From Spirosomataceae bacterium (GTDB lineage: Bacteria > Bacteroidota > Bacteroidia > Cytophagales > Spirosomataceae), in NCBI GenBank assembly GCA_025455795.1, contig JALOLW010000080.1, positions 1-11,111 on the forward strand: DNA of 11,111 nt, in the 5' to 3' direction. A program made the translations under genes and the position numbers. This document shows, piece by piece, positions 1 to 6,618 of the stretch (positions are counted from its first letter, which is position 1; each line of letters opens with the position of its first letter). Below the pieces are notes generated by a model. It ran no database searches. It was not told where the DNA came from and was given only the letters and a program-made list of their open reading frames with translations.

Positions 1-55
1 CTCTCCTGTCAGGAGAGGGACTATGTATTGCCCCCTTCTCCTGGCAGGAGAAGGG
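1..55. repeat. Pair of palindromic GC-rich hairpin repeats
   Basis: Two near-perfect palindromes lie 15 bp apart. The first has arms CTCTCCTG / CAGGAGAG around one T (1-8 and 10-17) and may continue past the left edge. The second has 11-bp arms CCCTTCTCCTG / CAGGAGAAGGG around one G (33-43 and 45-55). It is followed by ATGGGGATGAGGTTAG, a context typical of dispersed intergenic repeats found in many bacterial genomes. Either hairpin could act as a terminator or mRNA stabiliser for a gene to the left, but no U-run follows, so that role is inferred. Confidence 0.65.
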
Positions 56-152
56 ATGGGGATGAGGTTAGCCACAAAAATTGTCAGAGTTCCAAAAATT
101 TGTGATTGATTTTGTAAGGAGCTATCAAAAACCAAGCTAAAAATACTTCGAT

Positions 153-536
153 ATGGGAGGTGGTGACTGGAAAGCCATGTTTAGGGGAGTCGAAACAAAT
201 GATTTCGCTTTGGTGCGGTATTATCTCTCAATGGGGGTTGATGTGAACTATCAGCATCCCGAATTTCTAACGAGTGCTTTGATTGAGAGTATTCGTCAAA
301 ATCATTTAGAAATGACGGTTTTTTTGCTCGAAAATGGTGCAAATCCAAGTGTAAAGGAAGCTTTTTCGTTCAAAAGTCCAATGGAAATTGCCAAAGCAGT
401 CCGCAACAAAGAAGCCGTTGAGGTTCTGAATAAATACTTAGGTACCAATGAAACCATTGATGACAAACCACCACCACGCTCAATATTTCGTTGGTTTCGT
501 GATTGGTTTGGCAGATGGGAGTTTAACCCTTCTTAA
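153..536 (+). CDS. Small ankyrin-repeat protein
   Basis: This 127-residue cytoplasmic protein holds two recognisable ankyrin-type helical repeats. The first is about residues 14-33 (NDFALVRYYLSMGVDVNYQ) and the second about 49-68 (QNHLEMTVFLLENGANPS), with a third degenerate unit at about 73-97. Ankyrin repeats bind proteins; nothing shows an enzymatic role. The C-terminus (110-124) is rich in Trp, Phe and Arg and could be a short amphipathic or membrane-touching tail. The ATG at 153 is used because the W-K-A-M-F stretch that follows reads like the usual start of such proteins; the ATG at 177 is an alternative. The stop overlaps the stop of the convergent hydrolase gene. The partner and pathway are unknown. 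Confidence 0.8.
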   Translation: MGGGDWKAMFRGVETNDFALVRYYLSMGVDVNYQHPEFLTSALIESIRQNHLEMTVFLLENGANPSVKEAFSFKSPMEIAKAVRNKEAVEVLNKYLGTNETIDDKPPPRSIFRWFRDWFGRWEFNPS

Positions 537-1384
537 TACGACAGAAAATCTTTCAAAGCTCCTTTTTCTTGTACCCTGATGCCTTTTTCGGTCATGGCTA
601 CGGTGCAGCAATCGGCCACGGGGTCGTGGTCAAAGAAGAGCAGGTAGTTTTTTTCCAATGCTTCTTGGAGCAAGTTTTCTTTTTCTTGCATGGTTTCGAG
701 TGGGCGCACATCGTAGCCCATCACATACGGTACGGGTACGTGCGCGTGTGAGGGTATCGTATCGGCCATAAACACCACCGTTTGGTTTTTATGCTGGATT
801 TTGAGCATGGTCATTTCTTCGGTGTGACCATTGACATACACCGCTTGTACTTGCGACCCGAAAGGATTTGTTTCTTTGTCCGAAAAAAACAACTGCCCCG
901 ACTCGACAATAGGCATGAGGTTGTCTTTCAAAAAAGTGGCTTTTTCGCGCGGGTTGGGGTGCGTAGCCAAATGCCAATGCGCCGAGTGCGTCCAGTATTT
1001 GGCGTTGGGAAAAGTGAGTTGAAAAGCCGTGCGGTCGGCGTTCCATTTGACACCACCACCGCAGTGGTCAAAGTGCAAGTGCGAAAAAATCACGTCGGTG
1101 ACTTCATCGGCCCCGAAGCCCGCTTTTTGGATGGATTTGACCAGTTCGCCCTCGCCGTGGCGTTCATAAAACCCCTGAAATTTAGCGTCTTGCTTGTCGC
1201 CCATGCCCGTATCTACGAGCATGAGGCGGTTGCCGTCTTCGATGAGAAGGCAGCGCATCATCCAGCTACAAAGGTTGTTGGAGTCGGCGGGGATGAGTTT
1301 TTGCCAAAGGGTTTTAGGCACAACGCCAAACATCGCCCCGCCGTCGAGTTTGAAATAGCCCGCGTCTATTACGTGTAAGTTCAT
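533..1384 (-). CDS. MBL-fold metallo-hydrolase
   Basis: The 283-residue product belongs to the metallo-beta-lactamase superfamily, close to the lactonase / methyl parathion hydrolase-like branch. The metal-binding motif HLHFDH is at residues 102-107. Further ligands fit H187 (NGHT), D208 (FMADT) and H253 (FFDHDP), so the binuclear zinc centre looks intact. The N-terminal stretch with LVDTGMGD (57-63) is the usual strand preceding the active site. No signal peptide is seen, so it should be cytoplasmic. The family hydrolyses esters, lactones and related bonds; the substrate cannot be told from sequence. It lies 47 bp downstream of the secreted T9SS protein gene on the same strand and may be co-transcribed with it. 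A bulged hairpin occupies that gap. Confidence 0.9.
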   Translation of the reverse strand: MNLHVIDAGYFKLDGGAMFGVVPKTLWQKLIPADSNNLCSWMMRCLLIEDGNRLMLVDTGMGDKQDAKFQGFYERHGEGELVKSIQKAGFGADEVTDVIFSHLHFDHCGGGVKWNADRTAFQLTFPNAKYWTHSAHWHLATHPNPREKATFLKDNLMPIVESGQLFFSDKETNPFGSQVQAVYVNGHTEEMTMLKIQHKNQTVVFMADTIPSHAHVPVPYVMGYDVRPLETMQEKENLLQEALEKNYLLFFDHDPVADCCTVAMTEKGIRVQEKGALKDFLSY

Positions 1385-1387
1385 GCT

Positions 1388-1422
1388 ATCTGTTGGTTCT
1401 TCTTGCGGCGAAGATAACAGAT
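1388..1422 (-). promoter_or_regulatory. Bulged intercistronic hairpin before the hydrolase start
   Basis: Outer arms ATCTGTT / AACAGAT (1388-1394 and 1416-1422) and inner arms TCTTC / GAAGA (1398-1402 and 1410-1414) enclose a 7-base loop, with 3 and 1 unpaired bases between the stems. In a minus-strand transcript it would end 3 nt before the hydrolase ATG. It could limit ribosome access, act as a processing site, or be a weak attenuator. No U-run follows it. Confidence 0.35.
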
Positions 1423-1431
1423 GTCGGTGGC

Positions 1432-2274
1432 TTATTCAATCACCACGCGCTTCACGGCCCCGTCTTCGTTTTGGGTTACGCTCAAAAAATACGTGCCTTT
1501 GGGATCTTTGCCGAGTTCGATTTGCCCCACAAAATCCCCTTCAAAGTCTTTGATTTCTTTTTTGGCAACTTGTTGGCCTTTGGTATTGGTCACGAGGATG
1601 GTCACGTCGCCTTTGGCAGGGGCATAGAAGCGAACATTGAGTTGGTCTTTGTCGGGATTGTTGGAAAACGCCTCCAATCCTCGAATCGAAGAGGGTTTGG
1701 CATTGCCCCCGATGTTGATGTCATTGTTCCAAAACTCCCGAAAACGAGGCTCAAAATCACGGCCAAAGTTTTCGAGGTCAAGTTCGAGCTTGCGCATGCG
1801 CGGCTGAATGTCTTTTTCGATGCGCTTCATGCGGTCGGCAAAGGCGTCATTGTCAAAATGAAAGTAGCGTGGCGAATTGTTGCGGTTATGGTCGCGGTCG
1901 TACTCATAAATGCGGGTGCGATTCTCTCGGTTGCGCGGTGTTGTGGCCATATCATCGCCCCAGCGACTTTTGTCAGACAGTATTTCGTCGCCCTCTTCGA
2001 TAGTGACACTCAGGCGGCGATTGGAGACGTCTTTGTCACCGCGCAGCGAGTCTATGATGGCTTTCACTTTGGTTTCACGCTCGGCTTCGGAGAGGTTTTG
2101 GTAAGTATATTTTCGCTCGATGGTTTCGGTTTTACCGTCCTTTTCTTCGCTCACCCGCACGCGAATCGTCACCTTGTCGTTGTTGTGGGTAGTTTTCTTG
2201 TCATCTTGTGCCAAAGCGGTCGTAGCTACTCCCAGTCCTACGCCCAGTACCATTGCTATGAGTGCTGTTTTCAT
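1432..2274 (-). CDS. Secreted protein with T9SS type A sorting tail
   Basis: This 280-residue protein begins with a signal peptide (residues 1-22, cleavage predicted after LA, leaving Gln23). The middle (about 24-190) is highly charged, with an early beta-rich stretch (VTIRVRVSEE) and a later helical, Arg/Glu/Asp-rich segment (142-182) likely to form a coiled coil. I do not recognise a catalytic domain there. The last 78 residues, from FSNNPDKDQLNV to KGTYFLSV and KRVVIE, match the Bacteroidota type IX secretion C-terminal tail: an N-P start, beta strands, then G-T-Y before the final strand. It is therefore likely exported and attached to or released from the cell surface. It is divergent from the sensor kinase, sharing a 123-bp region with tandem repeats, which suggests control by that two-component system. 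The function is unknown. Confidence 0.85.
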   Translation of the reverse strand: MKTALIAMVLGVGLGVATTALAQDDKKTTHNNDKVTIRVRVSEEKDGKTETIERKYTYQNLSEAERETKVKAIIDSLRGDKDVSNRRLSVTIEEGDEILSDKSRWGDDMATTPRNRENRTRIYEYDRDHNRNNSPRYFHFDNDAFADRMKRIEKDIQPRMRKLELDLENFGRDFEPRFREFWNNDINIGGNAKPSSIRGLEAFSNNPDKDQLNVRFYAPAKGDVTILVTNTKGQQVAKKEIKDFEGDFVGQIELGKDPKGTYFLSVTQNEDGAVKRVVIE

Positions 2275-2283
2275 GTTTTTGAT

Positions 2284-2313
2284 TGTGTTAAAGTTTCTTA
2301 AAATGTGTTAATT
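2284..2313. promoter_or_regulatory. Three tandem 10-bp direct repeats, candidate OmpR-family operator
   Basis: Three consecutive decamers TGTGTTAAAG, TTTCTTAAAA and TGTGTTAATT (2284-2293, 2294-2303, 2304-2313) share the pattern TkTsTTAA. Read on the minus strand this is TTAACACA, repeated two helical turns apart, resembling the TTAACA direct repeats bound by PhoP in Bacillus. OmpR-family regulators typically bind such head-to-tail sites. The array sits 10-39 bp upstream of the secreted-protein start. It also lies 17 bp before a possible -7 element (TTACTTTG, 2330-2337) for the kinase operon, so it could repress one gene and activate the other. Binding by the adjacent regulator is inferred. 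Confidence 0.45.
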
Positions 2314-2332
2314 GAAAGGTTTTTGTGGCTTA

Positions 2333-2355
2333 CTTTGGATGGCTCAATTCCAAAG
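2333..2355. repeat. 7-bp inverted repeat in the divergent promoter region
   Basis: Perfect arms CTTTGGA / TCCAAAG (2333-2339 and 2349-2355) are separated by 9 bp. The left arm overlaps the possible -7 element of the kinase promoter. It may be an operator or a 5' leader hairpin. The palindrome is short enough to be chance. Confidence 0.3.
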
Positions 2356-2397
2356 AGTCATTTTTGAGGGGAAACGTTGCATCAACATTGAAAAAAA

Positions 2398-4146
2398 ATG
2401 ACAAAACGTAAAATCCAGTTCATCATCGGACTTATCAGCCTTGCCATGTTGTGTTTGGTGGGGTTTCAGTGGTATTGGATTTCGAACGCCATTGAGCTTC
2501 GCAATGAGCAGTTTAGCCTCAAAGTAACCGACGCGCTGCAAGAAGTGGTGAGAAAATTGGAGAAACAAGAAATCGTCTATTTGATACGGCAGCGGGAGCA
2601 AATCGAACAACAGCAAAAGCACCTCGAAACCCTCCAAAAAAACCGCTTGGCCCGACGCGCTAAAAGCCCCCAACAACGCTTACCTGATGAGTACGCCCAA
2701 AGTTCTCAAAACCCCAACAGAGAGGTTGTACCCAGCCAAGATGGCGCCAATCACTCCGATGCTCTGCTCCCCCGAAACCGCCCCATGACCGATTTTCAAT
2801 CGAGTCTTATCAACGATTTTTTGAGTCACCGTACTACCGAATTGCCTCAGATTGAGCGATTTTTGAAGATTCATCAACAACAAGAACGCATTTTTAACGA
2901 GTGGTTTGACCAAATCAATTCCTCTTTTTACGATTCAGATACGTTGCCACCCTCGCTGATGTTGTCGTTTCGGGCAGTACCCAAAAAACCTTACGCAGCT
3001 TTTTCAAAACCAGCGACGAGAGTGACATCCGAAAAACAGCCCAACACGACCGAAATGCTGCGGAGTGTGTTCAAAGACCTGCTGTTTAGTAAGCGGCCCG
3101 TGGAGCAGCGCGTGAGTCGGTTGATGCTCGATTCACTGCTCAAAAAAGCGTTTCAAGAGCGCGGAATTGGCATTGGATACGAGTTTGCGCTTCAAAACAA
3201 CCCCCAAAACAACGTGCTTTTTTCGACTACGGCCTACCGTACTGACACGCGCCCACAGGAGCTTTACAAAGCGACGCTTTTTCCCAACGAAATCAATCAA
3301 TCATTGAGTCAGTTGGCGGTGTATTTCCCTGACCGAGAAGGGTTTGTGTTGAGAAATATGACACTACCGTTGGCAAGTTCGGGACTGTTGTTAGCGGTGA
3401 TTTTGGGGTGTTTTTACGTGGCCGTTTCGACCATTGTTAAGCAGAAAAAACTCGCCGATGTCAAAAATGATTTTATCAACAACATGACGCACGAGTTCAA
3501 AACACCCATCTCGACGATTCACTTGGCGGTGGGCATGGCGCAGGAACAAGCACCCGCCGACCCGCAGAAAATAGGCCGTTATCTCAACATCATTCACGAC
3601 GAAAACCAACGCCTCAGCGGACACGTGGAGAAAGTGCTACAAATGGCGTTGTTGGAGCGCGGCGAAATTCGGTTGAAAAAAACGCCCATTCACCTGCACG
3701 ATTTGCTCGACAAAGTACTCAATAGTTTTAGCGTACAGATGGAGCAGCGCGAAGCCGAGTTAGTGCTGGAATTTGAGGCTGACAACGACCTCTTGGAGGC
3801 CGACGAGGGGCATTTGACCAATGTACTGTCGAATTTGGTGGACAATGCCCTCAAATATTCCCCTCAACGCCCTCACCTCAGCATCAGTACCCAAAGTACC
3901 GATACCGACCTTTTCCTCCAAGTAAGCGACCGTGGCATCGGAATGAACACCGAGCAGCAAGCCAAGATTTTTGAGGCGTTTTATCGCGTACCTACGGGCA
4001 ACATCCACGATGTCAAGGGCTTTGGGTTGGGGCTGAGTTATGTCAAAAAAATGATAGAAGCGCACGGCGGCAGCATCGAGGTACAAAGCAAAATAGGCGA
4101 AGGCAGTACGTTTTCGGTGAAAATACCAGTCGGCAGTAAGCGGTAA
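2398..4146 (+). CDS. Sensor histidine kinase, two-TM, no HAMP
   Basis: This 582-residue inner-membrane kinase has TM1 at about 7-29, a large periplasmic sensor region (about 30-325) and TM2 at about 326-347. HisKA follows directly, without a HAMP linker. The phospho-accepting His is H365 in NMTHEFKTP. The ATP-binding domain carries the N box (N479-N483, in NVLSNLVDNALKYS), G1 box DRGIGM (511-516) and G2 box GFGLGL (541-546), so it should be catalytically competent. The sensor region starts with a Gln/Arg/Glu-rich likely coiled coil (40-87) and matches no sensor fold I recognise. The overall architecture resembles RprX-type kinases of Bacteroidota. It is followed after 51 bp by the response regulator, its likely partner. 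The signal is unknown; the divergent secreted protein may be its target or an accessory. Confidence 0.93.
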   Translation: MTKRKIQFIIGLISLAMLCLVGFQWYWISNAIELRNEQFSLKVTDALQEVVRKLEKQEIVYLIRQREQIEQQQKHLETLQKNRLARRAKSPQQRLPDEYAQSSQNPNREVVPSQDGANHSDALLPRNRPMTDFQSSLINDFLSHRTTELPQIERFLKIHQQQERIFNEWFDQINSSFYDSDTLPPSLMLSFRAVPKKPYAAFSKPATRVTSEKQPNTTEMLRSVFKDLLFSKRPVEQRVSRLMLDSLLKKAFQERGIGIGYEFALQNNPQNNVLFSTTAYRTDTRPQELYKATLFPNEINQSLSQLAVYFPDREGFVLRNMTLPLASSGLLLAVILGCFYVAVSTIVKQKKLADVKNDFINNMTHEFKTPISTIHLAVGMAQEQAPADPQKIGRYLNIIHDENQRLSGHVEKVLQMALLERGEIRLKKTPIHLHDLLDKVLNSFSVQMEQREAELVLEFEADNDLLEADEGHLTNVLSNLVDNALKYSPQRPHLSISTQSTDTDLFLQVSDRGIGMNTEQQAKIFEAFYRVPTGNIHDVKGFGLGLSYVKKMIEAHGGSIEVQSKIGEGSTFSVKIPVGSKR

Positions 4147-4155
4147 GCAGTCGGC
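4127..4155 (+). repeat. Short repeats across the kinase stop codon
   Basis: CAGTCGGC occurs twice (4127-4134 and 4148-4155) and GTAAGC twice between them (4136-4141 and 4143-4148). The array covers the last kinase codons and its TAA (4144-4146), so the C-terminal end of the kinase may derive from a degenerate repeat. The final residues lie beyond the conserved ATPase fold. Confidence 0.5.
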
Positions 4156-4160
4156 CAATC

Positions 4161-4196
4161 CAAACGATAAACAAACAAACGATAAACGAACAAACG
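4161..4196 (+). repeat. 15-bp tandem repeat, 2.4 copies, before the regulator start
   Basis: CAAACGATAAACAAA (4161-4175) is followed by CAAACGATAAACGAA (4176-4190), 14 of 15 identical, and then a partial copy CAAACG (4191-4196). The regulator ATG follows at 4198. The array makes up most of the kinase-regulator spacer and contains no Shine-Dalgarno sequence. Its A-rich, unstructured character could help ribosome loading, and its copy number could vary by slippage; both are inferences. Confidence 0.75.
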
Positions 4197-4197
4197 C

Positions 4198-4890
4198 ATG
4201 AACGGCCAAATCCTCCTGACGGAAGACGACCCTAACTTGGGGCAATTGTTGCAAGAATACCTGATTTCCAAAGGTTTTGCCGTTGATTTGGCAGTCAATG
4301 GCGAGGCGGGTATCAAGCGTTTTTTGGAAAAACCGTTTGATTTGTGCTTGCTGGATGTGATGATGCCTAAAAAAGACGGCTTCTCAATGGCCAAAGAAAT
4401 ACGCACGACCAACAAAGACGTGCCTATCATTTTTTTGACCGCCAAAAGCATGAAAGAAGACACGATTCAGGGCTTCAAGGTCGGGGCGGATGACTACATC
4501 ACGAAGCCGTTTAGCATGGAAGAACTACTGTTGAGGATTCAAGCCGTACTGCGTCGTTACCAAAAAACCAACCATACCACAGCCCCTTTACCCAGTATTT
4601 TTACGTTGGGAAAATTCACGTTTGATTTTGACCATCAGACACTTACCGATAGCGAGAATGCTCAAAAGCTGACCAGCAAAGAAGCGGCTTTGCTCAAATT
4701 ATTTTGCGAAAATCAAAACCAACCCATCCACCGAAGCATTGCACTCAAACTCGTTTGGGGCGACGACTCCTACTTCAATGCCCGCAGCATGGACGTATAT
4801 CTCACCAAACTGCGGAAGTACCTCAAAGACGACCCCACCCTTCAAATCGTCAATATCCACGGCGAGGGGTTTAAGTTATTGGTAGGCTAA
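4198..4890 (+). CDS. OmpR-family response regulator
   Basis: This 230-residue cytoplasmic transcription factor has an N-terminal receiver (1-120). It shows the acidic pair D10-D11, phospho-acceptor D53 (LLDVMMP), T81 and K103 (ITKPF), so all switch residues are present. The C-terminal winged-helix domain (about 130-228) has the typical LTSKEAALLKLF helix, the ARSMDVYLTKLRKYL recognition helix and the terminal hairpin IHGEGFKLLVG. It is RprY-like in general form, though orthology cannot be proven here. It follows its likely kinase partner in one operon. Proteins of this type bind head-to-tail direct repeats; the array at 2284-2313 is a candidate target, implying autoregulation and control of the secreted protein. 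Confidence 0.94.
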   Translation: MNGQILLTEDDPNLGQLLQEYLISKGFAVDLAVNGEAGIKRFLEKPFDLCLLDVMMPKKDGFSMAKEIRTTNKDVPIIFLTAKSMKEDTIQGFKVGADDYITKPFSMEELLLRIQAVLRRYQKTNHTTAPLPSIFTLGKFTFDFDHQTLTDSENAQKLTSKEAALLKLFCENQNQPIHRSIALKLVWGDDSYFNARSMDVYLTKLRKYLKDDPTLQIVNIHGEGFKLLVG

Positions 4891-4916
4891 ACAGTAGGAA
4901 CATTGGGCCACTTTTC

Positions 4917-4945
4917 TTTTATTGTCACAAATTTAGACAATAAAA
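4917..4945. promoter_or_regulatory. Perfect 10-bp inverted repeat upstream of the esterase
   Basis: Arms TTTTATTGTC (4917-4926) and GACAATAAAA (4936-4945) are perfect reverse complements around a 9-bp spacer. The site sits in the 70-bp gap between the regulator stop and the esterase ATG, ending 15 bp before the ATG. The symmetric TTGTC-n9-GACAA core looks like an operator for a dimeric repressor. An AT-rich hairpin terminator for the upstream operon is the alternative, but no U-run follows on either strand. Confidence 0.5.
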
Positions 4946-4960
4946 CCTCTGCACTTTACC

Positions 4961-6595
4961 ATGAAAAAACGAGCATTTTTGCTGGGTATCCTTTGGGTGA
5001 CTGGCTTTAACACCATGGCTCAAAACCTCAATGCGTTTGCCGTTCAAACCACCGTCGAACAGGGCATCATCGAAGGTGAATACGACACCAAAACGGGTAT
5101 TCAGACCTATTTTGGCGTTCCTTTTGCCAAACCGCCCGTGGGCGACCTCCGCTGGAAAGCCCCGCAGCCACTTGACAAGTGGAAAGGCGTAAAACAAACC
5201 AAGCAGTTTGGCCCCCGACCTATGCAGACGGTCGTGTTTGGCGATATGAACTCGCGTTCCAACGGCGTGAGCGAAGATTGCCTCTACCTCAACGTCTGGA
5301 CTCCCGCCAAGCGCAACACCCAAGGGCTGCCCGTGTTGGTGTATTTTTACGGCGGGGGCTTTGTGGCGGGCGATGCCTCCGAGCCGCGCTACGACGGCGA
5401 AAGCATGGCCAAAAAAGGCATTGTGGTCGTGACGTGCAATTATCGCCTCAATATTTTTGGCAACTTTGCCCACGCCGAACTCAGCGCCGAGTCGCCTTAC
5501 AAAGCCTCGGGCAACTACGGCTTGCTCGACCAACACGCGGCTTTGGTATGGGTTCAAAAAAACATCGCGGCTTTTGGCGGCGACCCTCTGAAAGTAACCA
5601 TCGCGGGCGAGTCGGCGGGGTCTATTTCGGTGAGCTATCAGATGGCTTCGCCCATGAGCAAAAACTTGATTGCGGGGGCGATTGGCGAGAGTGGCGCAGG
5701 CATCAACCCGACGCTCGCCCCCGTGTCGCTGGCCGAAGCCGAAAAACAAGGGGCAGAATTTTTGAAAAATGCGAACATTGCCAACCTCAAACAACTTCGT
5801 AGCCTCTCTACCCGCGATATTTACGAAATCTACAACGAATCGCGGCGGTTTGGCTTCCCGATTGTATTGGACGGGTATTTTTTGCCCAAAACCCTGCCCG
5901 AAATTTTCAACGCCAAACAACAAGCCCAAGTGCCACTGCTACTTGGTTGGAACTCTGCCGAAATCCCAGGCATGGCGTTTATGCAAGGGCCCAATTACAA
6001 AGAAGAAGCCTATGCTGCACGGGTAAAAAAGGAATATCCCAATGATTTTGAGCAGGTTATGAAGCTCTATCCGCACGGTTCGGAGGCAGAAATTGAGCTT
6101 TCGGCCACGGCCTTGGCCTCCGACCGCTTCATTTCGTATAGCACTTGGAAATGGTTTGATTTGCACCGCAACAACTCTTCTCAGCCCGTGTATCGCTATT
6201 TGTACAGCAAACTCCGCCCACCGCTCGTGGACAATACGCTCGCGTCTGGCTTGGCGGGCGGGACGGTCAGGAGAGAGGGCAACGCGCCACCCGCGCCCAA
6301 AGCCGTGGGTGCGCCTCACGCTTGCGAGATTGAATACTGCATGGGCAATCTGCACCGCGTCAAAGAATACGCTTGGACGGCAGACGACCACAAAGTGTCG
6401 GATACGATGCTCGGTTTCTTTGCCAATTTTATCAAAACGGGCAACCCCAACGGCGACAAACTCCCCGAGTGGCCTGCCGCCAAAGCAGGAGACCCTACCC
6501 CTCCCGTGATGGTGATTGATACCGAGTCGAAGGCCATCAAAGCCCCCGCTGACGCCCGCTACGAGTTTTTGGACAAGGCTTACAAAAATAAATAG
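4961..6595 (+). CDS. Exported type-B carboxylesterase
   Basis: This 544-residue alpha/beta hydrolase belongs to the carboxylesterase / cholinesterase (COesterase) family and has the usual family length. A signal peptide (1-20, cleavage TMA|Q) points to the periplasm or exterior. The early family motif is SEDCLYLNVW and the oxyanion-hole loop is YGGGF (about 130-134). The nucleophile is S218 in GESAGS, the acid is probably E334 (GWNSAEIPG) and the catalytic His is H453 (GAPHACEIEY), so the triad is complete. The enzyme hydrolyses carboxylic esters; the substrate is not predictable. The stop is 23 bp before the monooxygenase ATG, so the two are probably one transcript. The inverted repeat just upstream may control the operon. 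Confidence 0.93.
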   Translation: MKKRAFLLGILWVTGFNTMAQNLNAFAVQTTVEQGIIEGEYDTKTGIQTYFGVPFAKPPVGDLRWKAPQPLDKWKGVKQTKQFGPRPMQTVVFGDMNSRSNGVSEDCLYLNVWTPAKRNTQGLPVLVYFYGGGFVAGDASEPRYDGESMAKKGIVVVTCNYRLNIFGNFAHAELSAESPYKASGNYGLLDQHAALVWVQKNIAAFGGDPLKVTIAGESAGSISVSYQMASPMSKNLIAGAIGESGAGINPTLAPVSLAEAEKQGAEFLKNANIANLKQLRSLSTRDIYEIYNESRRFGFPIVLDGYFLPKTLPEIFNAKQQAQVPLLLGWNSAEIPGMAFMQGPNYKEEAYAARVKKEYPNDFEQVMKLYPHGSEAEIELSATALASDRFISYSTWKWFDLHRNNSSQPVYRYLYSKLRPPLVDNTLASGLAGGTVRREGNAPPAPKAVGAPHACEIEYCMGNLHRVKEYAWTADDHKVSDTMLGFFANFIKTGNPNGDKLPEWPAAKAGDPTPPVMVIDTESKAIKAPADARYEFLDKAYKNK

Positions 6596-6618
6596 TTTCA
6601 AACGGTTTCTTTTGCCCC

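Noticed and set aside
107..114. TGATTTTG as a -7 promoter box for the ankyrin gene
   Set aside because: It is close to TAnnTTTG, but the only upstream TTG is 23 bp away and imperfect; too weak to annotate.
782..1378. 198-residue plus-strand open frame opposite the MBL hydrolase
   Set aside because: The hydrolase metal ligands are all in the minus frame; the plus frame has no domain evidence.
1393..2301. 302-residue plus-strand open frame opposite the secreted protein
   Set aside because: It is antisense to a gene with a clear signal peptide and T9SS tail, and its translation shows no domain; it is a codon-bias shadow.
4925..5929. 334-residue minus-strand open frame opposite the esterase
   Set aside because: The esterase has complete family motifs across this stretch; the antisense product has no recognisable fold and odd Gly/Arg/His composition.
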